A DNA stretch of 64,000 nucleotides, taken from positions 1,318,927 to 1,382,926 of the forward strand of contig NC_057925.1 in assembly GCF_018873765.1 (NCBI RefSeq). The letters are read 5' to 3'. The notes below the pieces were generated by a model that made no database searches, was not told where the DNA came from, and saw only the letters and a program-made list of their open reading frames with translations. Source of the DNA: Telopea speciosissima (taxonomy: Eukaryota; Streptophyta; Magnoliopsida; Proteales; Proteaceae). Positions 23,064-36,134 of this stretch are shown one piece after another (the stretch's first letter is position 1; each line of letters begins with the position of its first letter). Made by a program: the position numbers and the translations under genes.

Positions 23064-24098
23064 CTAAAGACCACCATAGTAACCCCCAAAGGATATGGTA
23101 GCTCTGGATAATGGGACACTTCTCACTGCTGAAAGGGCATGATTCAATCTGGTGCTATGGTTAACCATTTCTTTAATCCTCTGCAATCACAAAGTTTACA
23201 ACTTTATTGTTAGATTTGATCTTTTCCTACTAATGGGTCGTTTTTAAATTTGAAATCCTCTAAAAATCAAGAGTTTTGAATTCATTAGAAATTAGCAAAC
23301 CTTGTCATCGGCATAGATTTGGAAATGAAGGTTCTGGTTCTGGTTCAGGTGATGCTTGTGTCTCTGGTGGCTTCCTAAGATGAAGATGCAAATAGTGGCA
23401 GCAGCAAAACCTACAGAGCAGAGAGTACCAAGCCCAGATAGTCTCCACTTCCAGATGCAAAACCCTCCTTCCCAGTTGCTTTCTCCATTGATCTTGGAAT
23501 CTGGGTTGTCCTCCTTCTCCATTCCTTGCTCAGTTGCTACTCTTGAAGAAGGCTTGTTATGTTCCTTGGCCTCAGCCTTAAAGCCTTCATCTTTCTCCTC
23601 AAACTGGAAGGAGCCCAGCTCTGCTTGAGGCTTAATAGCTGTATTCCCGGAGTTGGGAGAGTCCATTTTCATGTCGACGAATTCATTCTCCTTCATTTTC
23701 TTGAAGAAGACTTGCGAGATCATGTCTTGATCTCCTGTTGCTTCCGGACTCGAAGCTATGATCTGATCTGCCATCTTAGCAATCGGAACCTCAGTGATGT
23801 CTTTCACAAATTCATGATCTGGGTTCTTCCCTGAAACTGGTTCCAATCGAATTGGGATTGGAACAAGTTTATTCGAATCCATTCTTGGAATTGGAACAGT
23901 CGAATTTGGGGGAGCATGAAAGATGTATCTTGAAGGAGTGAGAGATGGGCAGATGAAGTAATTCATGTCGATCACACATTTCTGATCAAAACCCATCTTC
24001 CTTGAGAGTTGGATATCAAGGAATCCATGATCATCACGATCATCAGAGATGTACTCCCACTCATCCAAATCCATCTCTCCAGAGGAGGCTTTTTCCAT
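23064..24098 (-). CDS. DUF6821-type single-pass membrane protein, possible ATG8-binding
   Basis: Two exons: 24098-23301 (266 codons) and 23180-23064 (38 codons plus TAG), joined in phase 0 across a 120-base GT-AG intron. The protein has 304 residues. It starts with an acidic segment containing DEWEYISDD (W14 to I17), has a long Ser/Glu/Lys-rich, probably disordered middle, a W-rich lead-in (GGFCIWKWR), a hydrophobic span at about 220-242, a His/Asn-rich stretch, and a C-terminal conserved block that crosses the splice: QIYADDK then RIKEMVNH..RLNHALSAVRSVPLSR..ISFGGYYGGL. That C-terminal block is the hallmark of a plant family of unknown biochemical function. W-E-Y-I preceded by acidic residues fits the ATG8-interacting motif W-x-x-L/I/V, so a link to selective autophagy is plausible but inferred. 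Both exons are open with good splice sites, so the gene looks intact. Confidence 0.88.
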
Positions 24099-24299
24099 GA
24101 TGATAAGGGAAGGTGAAGGATGAAAGAAAAAAAAAAAGGTTTAAATATGATTAATAGTGTAGAATACGTGGCTCCATTAGAGCAGGTTCTGTAAGTATCT
24201 ATGAGCACAGCCCACAGGGACAAGAAGAAAACACAAAAGGAGAAGTTTTGAGAGCTTATCCTTCCTAACAGTGACAAAAGGGCAAATGTCCATGGGGAC

Positions 24300-25639
24300 C
24301 CACCGAATTAAAGATTAAGGACCACAGCGATCATCGATCATCTATCATCTATCATCTATCATCTATGTGGTCCTTAAAGATATTTCTTGGGGAAGAAGGT
24401 TTCTCTATCATAGTTTTAGATCATTCTCCGAAGAAAGATCATAGTTTTAGATCATTAAAATGTCATTTTTTGAGATATTTTGTACTGTTTTTTGAAGAAC
24501 ACAAAATGGGCTTCTCCTCGTTTAATTATCTTCTTTGGGTTACCATTGAATTTTCTCTAGGGTAGCAAGAGAGGTATTTGGAACCTTGGTTCAAGGTATC
24601 GGTATTAGATTGATCGTATTAGTCGATTCGTATTGATATCAATCATATTCAATATTAGTATCGGTATGAGAGAGGGTAAAATAAATTAAGATACAAAATG
24701 GTCTGATCCAATGCGATACAACCAATTGTTATCAGTTGAGATGTGAGAGTCGAGGCCAGTATGGATACAGATTTGGTTAAAGAATCAAAATCTAAAGGAA
24801 AATATTCTTATACAGCTGCAACATTTATTTATGAGAACTGGCTTTCTATCTGAAAGTGTGGGCGTAGTGTCTATCTCTCTCCTCCTCAAAACAAGGGGGC
24901 AAAGGTGTTTTTTTATATGGAGATGAGAGAGAGAGAGAGAGACTCGTGGGAGTGCTAGCATAAGTCACAATCTCGATAAAGTTTTTTTCCACTTTATTTA
25001 TTTATTTATCTTTTATAGTGTACAGTCAGAACCGGATCCGATCCACATTCCCACATCCATTTTAAGATCCATCCACATTAGAATCAAGAATTTTGATGAT
25101 TAACATGAGAATCTGTTCTTTGAGTCTCAAAGCCTCTTAGCTGTTTGACATTGACATGCATGATGTAGAAAATCTAACAGTATGCATTCCCCAATCATAT
25201 TTGATATTTTGATCGATGTGTCACATCCCATTTGAATCTAAATGCATTTCAATAATCCAATCATGGATCAGATCGGTAGCAGTGTTTTATAAATCGGTAT
25301 CGGATCCGATTAATATTCAGATTGGAATTGGTAGAGGCCAATCTCGATTCTGGCTGATCGGGCCAAATCGATTCTTATACAAAAAGTAGGGTTAGGGCAT
25401 TTTTAGCCGATTTTGATCGATTAGTCACTAATCCTGATCAACTCCAATCTATTTTGTTTCGATTTTTAAACCCTTATTCAAATTATTGGTGCTGTGATCA
25501 TATAATCGGACTCTTATCCCATCACAAGCTCTAACCGCTATTGTTTTGGTTTAGAAGTAATTTTACCCTTCGCATCCAATGATGTACCAATATGAAACAA
25601 AACTATCTCTTTTTAATTTCGAATCTCATATTTGATATT
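24300..25639. other. intergenic stretch with degenerate repeats
   Basis: An ATCATCT short tandem repeat at 24336-24365, a degenerate GTATCGGTAT tract at 24585-24775, a weak MITE copy (24836-24990) and a CGATTTTGATCGATT tract at 25275-25460. No gene seen. Confidence 0.4.
24836..24990. mobile_element. weak copy of the GGGAGTGT/CCTACGCC MITE family
   Basis: Shares the central TATCTCTCTCCTCC...GGAGATGAGAGAG foldback and TGGGAGTGCTAGCATAAGTCAC with the better copies at 11637 and 27469. The ends are eroded. Confidence 0.45.
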
Positions 25640-25838
25640 AGGCAGTTGATGTTGGTCTTTGCTATTGTCTTTTTTTTCTTATGTTAATAGGGAACATAAC
25701 ATTGTAATTGATTCTCTATCCTGGAAGATCCTGTCAGTGAAGTGCATGATAGTTTGATCAAATTCCACTCCTTGTTTGATTTCGACACACGATAATCTTC
25801 AATAAAACTTCTCTTTACCCAAAAAAAAATTAATATGA
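25640..25838 (+). mobile_element. L1-type LINE 3' end
   Basis: Translation near 25690 gives NREHNIVIDSLSW, matching the last conserved block of the RNase H domain in plant LINEs (xREAN.VADxLAR). It is followed by a short 3' UTR ending AATAAAACTTCTCTTTACCC and an A-run at 25820-25829, a typical LINE tail. Confidence 0.65.
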
Positions 25839-26274
25839 AACAAAATTCGTTCTTAAAATTTTATCAAGTGACAAAACAAAGTTTTGAAACATTTAAAATT
25901 ACCAAAAAAATGTCACGAAGATCATTCGATGGATGTGACGTGTGTACCTCTCTCTCTCTCCAACCAACGCAAAGAATGGATGGCCCAACAAATGCCGTAT
26001 AGAGTGGTATCTTTGCACAAAGTGACGCATGGGATGGCGTCAGTCTGAAAGACTCACAATCTTCTCCTCATAGTTTTGGTCGGTCTTCTTCTTCAACGAG
26101 ATTTAAGGAGGATTTGACGGATCTTTATCCCTCCGGTTCCCTCCCCGGAAAAGTTTAAAAACAAAAAAAAAAAAAAACATATGGGAAAGTCTTTTAATTG
26201 CAAAAAATATCTCTCAGTCGACCGTTTCATCGACTTTCACTTACTTTCACTGATGAATTCCAATATACATTATT

Positions 26275-26520
26275 CAAGGTATAGTATCGTTTCCGTCGAT
26301 ACATGTCAGTATCCGATCTGATCCGATACAACCGTGGGTATCAGTCCATACTAAAAAGGCAAAATGATTACGTATCAGTATCAATATTGACCAGGGCCGA
26401 TTTCAATCCCAATCATGGTTTGAGGAATCGGTATCAAATCGGTTGGATCAACCAATTCGTATTGGTAGAAGTGGAGAACGATATTGATTCCTAATCGATA
26501 TGATACCGATCCAAGGTTAC
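26275..26520. repeat. degenerate GATACC/GGTATC tract
   Basis: Imperfect reiterations of GTATCGGT, CGATATGATACCGATCC and similar words. Same class as 10540-10890. Confidence 0.5.
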
Positions 26521-26577
26521 TGTTCAAGGATAAAAAATTGTAAATAAAACAATTTTATTAAAGTTTAGGAGTAAAAT

Positions 26578-27013
26578 TAGGGGTGTTAATCAGTCAGTTC
26601 GGCCGGTTTTAGTTCGGGTTGAGTCTCTTTTGGTATGGGAATGGTGAATTTGAAACCTTTTTTCTGGTAAACGTGAATCTGGAACCAAACCAATAAGAAT
26701 AGTTCAGTTTCGGTCCAATTTGGGTTTGATTTAACATACATATTTATATAAAACTATGGAAAAATCTAGTTTTTAAATGGTTTTCGGGTCATTATCGGTT
26801 TCATATTGGGGTAGATCGATTTGGTTTTAGTTTCAAGCTGGTTTTTTATTTGGTTTTGGGTTCTTTCGGTTTTCGATGTGACTCAATCAATTTCAGGGTT
26901 ATAAAACCCCAATCCGAAACCTATCCAATAAGACATCGGTGTGATTCAGCTCGGGCCATTTTGATTTGATTCAGGTCGGCTTACCTAAGTCTATCTCAAT
27001 TCTAACACCCCTA
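26578..27013. mobile_element. hAT-like non-autonomous element, 436 bp, 8 bp duplication
   Basis: Ends TAGGGGTGTTAAT and, inverted, TAGGGGTGTTAGAAT. It is flanked by perfect 8 bp direct repeats AGTAAAAT (26570-26577 and 27014-27021). TA-initial short TIRs with 8 bp duplications are diagnostic of hAT. The interior is rich in GGTTTTAGTT/TTCGGTTTT words and has no coding capacity. Confidence 0.9.
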
Positions 27014-27021
27014 AGTAAAAT

Positions 27022-27468
27022 CATCCGATCTTGACCGATATGAACCAAAACAGATCGATATCGTATCAGACCGATACCGATTACTAAAACCCAGATCCCA
27101 ACACTGTGATTTAAATCTATGCCCCTATCCATTCATTGGTGAACTCCCCATGTCGCTTGCCAAAGAATCCTCTCTATTTAAAAAAAAACAAAAAAAAACA
27201 AAAAATTGCTCAAGCTATACACTCCATGTTATATTGAAAAAGGAAAAAAAAAATTAAAAACAAAGAAATCTATATAATCAAGGGAGCTAACTGTATTCCT
27301 AAAACCTAACAGACCTCCTAGCTAATTTATGCTTAACAGTGCAGTGTAATTATTGAAGGGAAAATGACTAACGCTTACCCCATTGATCCGCTCCCCATCA
27401 ATCCCTGGGCAGAATTATCATTAAAAAAAAAATTCTTACTGATACCTCTATAAGTGTATTTAGAAAAT
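27022..27468. other. short intergenic spacer between MITEs
   Basis: A GATCGATATCG tract then A-rich DNA. No gene seen. Confidence 0.35.
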
Positions 27469-27626
27469 GGGAGAAAGTTTTCTGTCCGGGAAGCAGCACT
27501 CCCATGAGTCTATCTCTCTCCTCCCCATATGAAAAGACATCTCTGACCTCATGTTTTGAGAAGGAGAAGGATAGACTCATGAGAGTGTTGGTGTAGGGCA
27601 CACTCCCGGACAGAAAACTACTTCCC
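27469..27626. mobile_element. Mutator-like MITE, 158 bp, 9 bp duplication
   Basis: TIRs GGGAGAAAGTTTTCTGTCC and, from the right, GGGAAGTAGTTTTCTGTCC, then CGGGAG on both sides. Flanked by identical TTAGAAAAT (27460-27468 and 27627-27635). Best-preserved member of the family at 11637 and 24836. Confidence 0.88.
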
Positions 27627-27815
27627 TTAGAAAATATAACTTTCTTTTGATTGCCCCTAGTTTTAATTTTGGACCACTCGCAGTGCAATGACAGCCGCCA
27701 AGCTGTGAATTTGGTGGAAGTTCAATGAGCTCGAGTGATCGACTCTCCTACTCCCATCGGTGGCAGCCTACCACCTACTTTCTCTTATCCATCCTTCCCC
27801 CCCAACATTCTCCCT

Positions 27816-27990
27816 GATCCGGCTCCTGTCCTGCAATGGCGGGAGCTGGAGCGTCCAACCCAGCAAAACCACCTAAAAACAGGGGGTGGGGTGGTCATTT
27901 CACATGAGGGGCCCAGGTGGGACCCACATGTGAAATGACCACCCCACCCCTATTTTTAGTGTCGTTTAGCTACAGGACAGGAGCCAAATC
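27816..27990. mobile_element. foldback MITE
   Basis: The stem includes GATCCGGCTCCTGTCCTG paired with CAGGACAGGAGCCAAATC at the ends, and an inner perfect arm GGGGTGGTCATTTCACATG paired with CATGTGAAATGACCACCCC around a GGGGCCCAGGTGGG loop. The duplication is unclear. Confidence 0.7.
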
Positions 27991-30271
27991 GCCTTCTCCC
28001 TCGAGCCCTGCCATTCACCCAATCCCCCTCCAAGGCACCACTATGGTAGACCCACTTTGACACCAAAAAAAAATAGTATTTAGAATATTATTTTGAAGCG
28101 ACTTATAAAAGAAAAAATCATTTTCAAGTATTATAATTGTCTCACATGTTTTTCAAATATAAATGTGAAATTAAGATTTTCGCTTTGTCGAAAGAAAAGA
28201 TGTGATCTATTAAAAAAAAAATAATAATAAAGATACAAATTATATAACACCTTAAGTAGTGTCAATAAAATCTTTTTAACAAGATACAACCCTCCAATGC
28301 CTTAAAACTGCTGACCGACCCTACTGTGGTCGCAGGCTCTTCCCCAATCTCTCTCTGTTTTTGTTCCTCTGAAAAAACAAACATGGAACAAGCAGTACCA
28401 GTAAAACTGGACAGGTAGTTGAAGAGTTGGATAGGCCACACATATGGGGCATGGCCCTCTATGAGTCGCAAGACTTACAAAAGTACTAAAAAGGGTAGGA
28501 AGTGAGTCGGTCACCCAACACAATAGGAGATTAGAAAAAGAGCTCAATACAACAAGTGGTAAACATCAATTGGACTAAAAAAATAAGGAAAAGGGTTCTC
28601 TGAACGAGCAGCATAGAGGATCGCACCAATGAGTCGCGATAGAACAGTTTCTTTCATACACAGAAAGGCATCGATCTCATTTCATGACGAGAAGAGAGAG
28701 AGAGAGAGAGATCCAAAAGTTAATAAACAGGTGAAAATGAAAAGCTAAGCTCTAAAATAGCGAAGACTTGGACAATTTGACAGCCAACCAAACCTTCAAC
28801 TACCATTAACAGTGTTTAGAGAGGCATTTATGAAAGAAAAAGGATGCGTATAATCATGACACCGCATGTAAAGAGATCACTAGCTGATCCAAGATCAAAA
28901 TTCCAAACCCCAACTCCCAACTATCATTACCCTGCAACTCATCATGCATAATTACATCTACACATACTAAACCCAAATGGTTAGCAACTTTAGCATCAAC
29001 TTCTGCGGCTGACCATTGGGTTCAACTAATCATTTGTCAAGGACGAAGCAAAGCAGCAATGATTGGTTTAGACAATTCGCCAAATATATCATATGTAAGC
29101 AAAAGCACATATAAAAGTTACGGTAAAGGCTGGGCATGCCAAGCCCCAGCACTGTCTGCCTCTCTCCTCCCCCCCCCCCCTCCCCCTCCCCCTCCCCTCC
29201 CATGGGAAAGTCCCCCCTGCCCTTCCCATCCCAGCCCCCCATTGGTTGATCCGGTAGCTCCAGGAAAGCTAGCGGTGTGCCCAACCTCCACCCAATTAAT
29301 TACCACGCCGTAGATTAGTACTAAAGAACACACCGCACGGTTAATTAACATGCCATGGATTAGTACTAAAGAAACCATTTAGTGAACAAGCCAAGCCAAA
29401 GTCTCTCGCAATTTCTAGATGAATCTTTCTCCCTGAACCATAACTAAATTCCGGAACTATATCAATCTCCCTCCACCATAGCAGATCAGCCTAGCATTTA
29501 CACAAACAGCTTACCTATATAATTCAAGAATTGATGGGGAAAACCGTTGCTCAGAATTCAAAAAACTCGGCTATGGTCCTGCTAGTTCAAATTCCAACAA
29601 AACCCAAACAGCCCCAACCTTTGCAAAATTGGACCACATTCTGCCGTTGGAATGAGTTATCTGAGCAAAATCTAACAAGAATTACTTCTGTTGCTCGCTA
29701 CCAGTATCCCCACCGCTACACCCTTTGCTCTCCAGTGAATGGAAGTGAATCCTTATTTTGCACCCAGGTCTCCAGCCGATTCAACAATTCCTCACAAAAG
29801 GAAAAAGAAAGAGGAAACAAAAAAAAAAAGGCTTCTTACATCCAATGCTAAAAATGCTCACCAACAAACTCAAAGATCTCATGCATGCTTCAATACTAAC
29901 CCTCTCTCTGCACTAGTCAGAAGCTCCAATCCCAAAATCAATCTTCTAGAGTGTTGATCAGCAAATGCCACGGCACCCCCTGTAGAATAAAGACCGCGGC
30001 CATGATTCATGATGGAAGAACGCTGATATAAAACCTGTTGCCCAGTCAATAAATGGAACAAAGAGAATTTTTTTTGGGGGGTAGGGGGAGGGGGGAGAGG
30101 ATGACTGAAATAAAATAATATTGAATATGAAAATAGATGCAACAAGACTGTATACCTAAAATTGAAGGATAAAATAGAGTTGGCAGATAGCGCCCCCCAA
30201 ATGGGTGATGCGTCCCAACCGTCGGAGAGTCCATCAGTTCAAATGAATATAGTAAATGCATACGTATTAGC

Positions 30272-30302
<31 letters not shown>

Positions 30303-30714
30303 AAGAGAGAGAAAGAAGAGAGAGAGAGAGAGAGAGCAGACACACTGTACAGATAGTAAGGAAACTCTGAAAAGGCAATGTTCCTCCAAATGCCAAATAA
30401 TATACACTAAGATAGACATTCTCAAATTTACATAATTGGTTGCTTGCATTCCCCAACCCCGCCTCCCCTCCCCCCCCCAAAAAAAAAAAGGAAAAAAAAA
30501 ATTGAGGTCAACAACTTCAGTTACAACCACTTCAAATAAAATAAGGAAAAAAGAAAAGAGGAGTTAAAGTAATGGACATGTGAGAAAAGAGAGAAACCAC
30601 CTACTCTTGAGAATTACAATACTCATATTACGTTCCAATCAACTCTAAGGAATTCATCTTCCCTTAAATTGCATCAGTGTAATCCTCAAGGTGGCAGATT
30701 AATCTCATTTGGGC
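27991..30714. other. 3' flank of the APR-like gene, no other gene seen
   Basis: Holds a GA run at 28691-28711, a C-run and CCCCCTCC tract at 29168-29200, and a TG/GA microsatellite at 30274-30336. The last few hundred bases before 30714 probably include the 3' UTR of the minus-strand gene. Short frames here follow low-complexity DNA. Confidence 0.4.
30274..30336. repeat. (TG)n then (GA)n microsatellite
   Basis: TG dinucleotides followed directly by GA-rich repeats. Confidence 0.9.
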
Positions 30715-33700
30715 TCACCAGTCTCCAGAGGGAGTTGGTCTTGCTGAAGATGACTCACCCAAGGAGACAGAGGTCAGAGAAGATGCCCATACCCGGGCAT
30801 TTTTTGCACTTTTCTGGAAGTTCCTAGTCTTAGACAGCCTCAGCTTGTTCCAAACCCTCTTCACATCAAACATATGGCGGAGACGTCCCAACAACTGGCT
30901 TGTCTCTCCAAAGACGCCCAAGTTCAGGTGGGGAATATATGAAATCCAGAAAGCCTTGAGGCAAGATAACATTTCTGAGAAGATGTACAGGAATGCTCTT
31001 AAGCAGAGGAATGATACTGCTAACACAAGATAAGGTTCCCTCCTTAGAATCTCCTTTTCTGAAGACTGATTCCCAAGTTGAAGCAATGTATTATCACCTC
31101 CAAAGCTACTAGGTTGATCCACAGTGAAATATGCAACCGGTTCAAGTCCTGATTTTGAGGCAGCAAAATTATAATGTCCTCGAATTTTAAACAAGGAAAA
31201 GAGGAACATAGAATACATGCCTTATTTTCAGAGGATCCCTACCTGTTATTCTCTTATAGAACTGTACGAGGCCGGACAGATCTTTTGGACCATAATACTG
31301 CACACTTGTTGTCTGGTTTACAAATAATATTGCAGGCAAGCTATGAATTCCATACCTTGAAAATACACTACAAATTCCAAAGCAAATGTGCATTAGTTGA
31401 GCTTTCAAAGTTATAATCCAAACTAACCACATAGCAACAACAACAACAACAATAATTAGGAAAAAGTCAGGTTTTCCTTGACAGCCCAAATGTCAGACAA
31501 GAGACAGTTTTTTGGGGTTCAGATTTGGTGGACATGTTGTCCCTGTTAATCATTTATCAGTCTAATAAGTTTCAGCCAAATCCAATTTTTCCAATTAAGG
31601 TATAAAGCTCTGAGAATAGTTGCAAATTCAATATTTCAAGTTTTAAGGCTATTTTTGTCCAACCATGAAAATAACAGAGTAGAATTCATAAAATGGTGGG
31701 CCATACAGCAGAGATGGGACAGGAAACTTGACACATGGCTTGGGGGCAGGAGGCTTCACATCCAAACTGTCGGCAGACAACAACAACAATGAATAACAAC
31801 AGCAGCAGCAGAAATCATCAAAGGTATCCGAGTGTTCGCAATCTAAGTGGTGCTTTATCCAACCAATTGTTGGATTGACCATATCAGCACTCCACCTGGC
31901 TCAGGCTTCGAAAGGACATCAGAACATCTGCCCAGAGCCCCAGACTAGGTAACACCATCACTGATATAAATAACAGAAATCATGACATGTCGGGCTGTGG
32001 AGAAGCAATGAACCCACACGACCCCGGAAAGCAAACTTCCTACTTTAGAGTTTAGACAGTCCATGGAATCCACCAAAGACTATGTCCAGCTCAGATATCT
32101 ACTCAACCATAACTTGATTTGATTGAATATCTTGACTATCCAATCCAAAGTATTTGTCTGGACAACCAGAGACCAATCAAAGAGAACTCAAGATGATAAT
32201 CATAATAATCATCTGCTAAATCAATTTTAGCCTAGGCATATCCTTTGTGGCTCAATCAAATCATCAAATTCAACCAACATATATGGCTCAAGCAAGGAGG
32301 AAGATACCTTCCACCTCCGATTCAGGTAATAGGATAGCATAACATATTTGGAGTCAAAATCTTCCTACCTTGGCATGGCCGAAGATTGTTCAACTGCTAA
32401 GTGTCTTATTTGAGGAAACATAGAACTGAGGGCATCAAATGTTGGAAGCACACCATGAGAAAATGGACACCAGGAAGCATAGAAGAGGACAGCAGTAATC
32501 AGATTCTTCTGGAGGGAGCTCAGAGCTCTGTCAAGTGATTCTCCATCCACCTTCAAATAGAAAACAGCCATGTCAAACTAAAACCAAGAACGAGAATTCC
32601 TTCTATTACTAACAAACAAAAAACAAATAAATTCAACTGCATAATGAAGCCAACTTAGGGAAACTTCTGCAGTTCCATTAACAGGAAATTTTTCTTAAAG
32701 GAATATCAATTGCTGAGTGCATATCACAAATGCAACTTTCTAACCTAAATAAAATCAGTTGAAAATCTTGCAGAAGAAAATGCAAAACCAGACATTTGCA
32801 AGAATATTCATGTGTAACTATGACTCAAAGTTCTTAACCTTCATTGTAAACACTGATACTAGAAACCAAAGAGCGCTATCAAAAGATATTACACCATATG
32901 CACAAAGAGCATCTAAATCCAATTTCCAACCAATGAGACCTTTGAAATTAAGAGCCAAGCAACACTAAATCTTCATAATGGGATAAGCAAAAAGGAAGAA
33001 GAAAAAAAAAACATGCAATCTAAGAAGGCCGTGGCTAATATACCATACAAAACATGTTGAAATATCTACAGCATTTTCCACCCAACAACTTTCAATGAAA
33101 AATAACTCATAAATTCCCTGCTGAATTAGAATAAGCACAGAATCACCTTCAATAAGAATGAAAATTATATATAAGACAAGTGTGAACAAAAATTCGAAGG
33201 AGATGACTGGGAGACCCCAGGGTCATACATCTAAGGACCCTCAAATTGCATTGGGCCTCGTGGAATAAAAAGTTCCTAAAAAAAAAAAGCAATGAAACAG
33301 CGGATACCACGTGGCACAACTCAATTGAGGGGCTCTGCTAGACAGCCATCCCTAGCCTCCTGCATAGCTCAAATTTGAACCATATCACCACAATATTATT
33401 CATATATTTTCATAGATCACTAAACGAAGATTATTTTGGTAAAGCTGAGAGATGGCTTCCACAACGACAAGGACTGAATGATGATATCAGACCAATACTT
33501 CCAGAAACTGAAGAGGAGAGAGAGTAACAGTTAACATTCAAAACACCAAATTAATTAAGTTACTCGTACAGAATCAACCACACCTCTTCGACATCGATAG
33601 TGATCAAAACCATTCCGGCACTATGTACTATTTTTGCCACACAGCAGTTGGGTTAGCACTCAAACTTAATGGACATGTCCACACCATTATCTAGCCAGGT

Positions 33701-36093
33701 GTTAATTTCTGGTCCAATCCAACTATTTCACAGAAGTCCAAACAGGTTCCATTACTCAAGGTTAATGGCATTTTGTTCTTCGCACCATTGTTTCTTCTCA
33801 AGGTGTTGAAGCAGATACAGGTCAATTCTGCTTCTCAAATGGCCATTCCCACTGTCACCTTTGAAGTGAAAGGCTTCCAGGGGACTAGCACCATTTATAG
33901 GCCATTGATTTGCAAATTTAGCATTGCCATGAGTGATTATACACCAATAACCAAGGGATTTAAGTTGACAAAGTCAACCACAAATCATAGAGGAGATAAA
34001 GAAGATGATAACCAAGATTCCAGTTCTACAACTTCAAACTTTAAACAGGTGTTTAAGGTAGTTATTGATGCTTCAGATGTTGTAGTCACGGACCAAAAAG
34101 TATGTCCATTTACATTTTTTAAAGCTTAGGTTGAATCAGGTGACAATGATCAGTATATGAGAATTTCACATATCTATATGAAAAATTGGACTATGGAATC
34201 ACGAAGCATAATTTTTTTGAGTTGGATCAAGACTTCCAATTGAATGAGTAAAAGAACCATGAATGAAGATACAAAAGTTTATTTATAATCGTAACTAGGT
34301 AATAGAATTTATTAGTCTTAGAATCGAGTTAGGCTGAAATGAAATTGAAATATGGAAATTAAAGTAAAAGTTTTTTCTTCTTCTTCGAGCTATCGTGAGA
34401 TACTTTTTTCTTTCCTTTGAGATATTATGTCCAATTAATGAGCCTACTCCTGAATCTATTGAGTTAAAGTAAAGGGTGTTATGGAGGTTGGTCGTTCTAA
34501 AATGACTCGATGCAATTGAAAAAGAAATAAAAATGATCAAAATAGAAATCAATTTCATTATTCCATAGTGATTCAAAGCCATATTATTTGACTGGCTGTT
34601 AAATGCAAAGATAATCTGAAAATAAAATAAGAAAAAGAGAGAAAATAGGACAGAAGTTTGAGGCTTTAGGGACGAAGCCACTAGACGTCTGGCTTGGGTG
34701 AGGAAGCCTACCTCATCTCTTTAGAGATATTTTAGGATTCCAAAATGGTCTTTTCTTTACTCGTTACTCTGCTATTTATACAAGCAAATTACAATAGTAA
34801 TTATCCATAACGACTTACCCTTTACCTAATTTAACTCTTAACTACCAACACTTCTCTCCACTACCCATAACTATTTGGCCACATACTACCATAACAATAA
34901 CTACAACTATTCATAACTAGACCGATAATAGCCCACCCCATTACATACATAACAATCTTAGCTTAGGTAGGCTTCCTCACCCAAGCCAGACATCTAGCAG
35001 CTTCATTCGTAAAGCCCCAAACCTCTGTCCTATTTTCTCTCTTTCTCTCCCTATTATTTTTTTCTTTTCTCTTTCGATTACTCTTGCACGTAACAAATGG
35101 CATCAGAGCCAGGCATGGCAGAGGAAATTGACTGTCTCAGGTTTATATGGGAATATCCTCCTCTGTTTAACGGCTTAGAATACAAGGATGGAAGAGATTT
35201 GTTCAGCAGAGATTGACCGCCTCAGGTCCGTACGAGAAGCATTGGTGGACCAACGAGTTCGTGGGCATAATATCCAATTCATATCCATTGGCCATCAGAG
35301 GAAGCAACTTAGGAATTACTCCAACAAGATTTGGGATCCGGGTGGGAATTATTTTAATTTTTATTTGTGCACTCTTTTGTTTCCTACAATTGGTCTTGAG
35401 GACAAGACCAAATTTTAGGGGGATCGATTGTTATGTATGTAATGGGGCGGGCTATCATCGGTTTAGGATGGAATAGTTAGTTAAGATTTTATATGTTTTA
35501 ATTATTATTATTGAGTTTAGATGTTTTAGTTATTGTTACGATAGTACGTGGCCAAATAGTTATGAGTAGTGGAGAAAAGTGCGGTAGTTAGAGTTAAATT
35601 AGGAAAAGAGTAAGTAATAATGGATAACTACTATTGTAATTTGTTTGTATAAATAGCAGAGTAAAGAGTAAAGAGGAGACTTTTTTGAAATCCTAAAATA
35701 TCTAAACTCTTTTGTTTCTTACAATTGGTCTTGAGGACAAGACCAAATTTTAGGGGGATCAATTGTTATGTATGTAATGGGGCGGGCTATCATCGGTTTA
35801 GGATGGAATAGTTAGTTAAGATTTTATATGTTTTAATTATTATTATTGAGTTTAGATGTTTTAGTTATTGTTACGATAGTACACGGCCAAATAGTTATGA
35901 GTAGTGGAGAAAAGTGCGGTAGTTAGAGTTAAATTTGGAAAAGGGTAAGTAGTAATGGATAACTACTATTGTAATTTGTTTGTATAAGTAGCAAAGTAAA
36001 GAATAAAGAGGAAACCTTTTTGGAATCCTAAAATATCTCTAAAGAGATGAGCTACGCTTCCACACGACGTTCAGCAACTTCGTAAAGCACCAA

Positions 36094-36134
<41 letters not shown>

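Noticed and set aside
29030-29378. Overlapping Gly/Pro-rich frames on both strands
   Set aside because: They follow a C-run and CCCCCT repeats; composition explains the open frames.
33773-34129. 118-codon frame in APRL intron 1
   Set aside because: No recognisable domain, in the middle of an intron and in a region of transposon debris.
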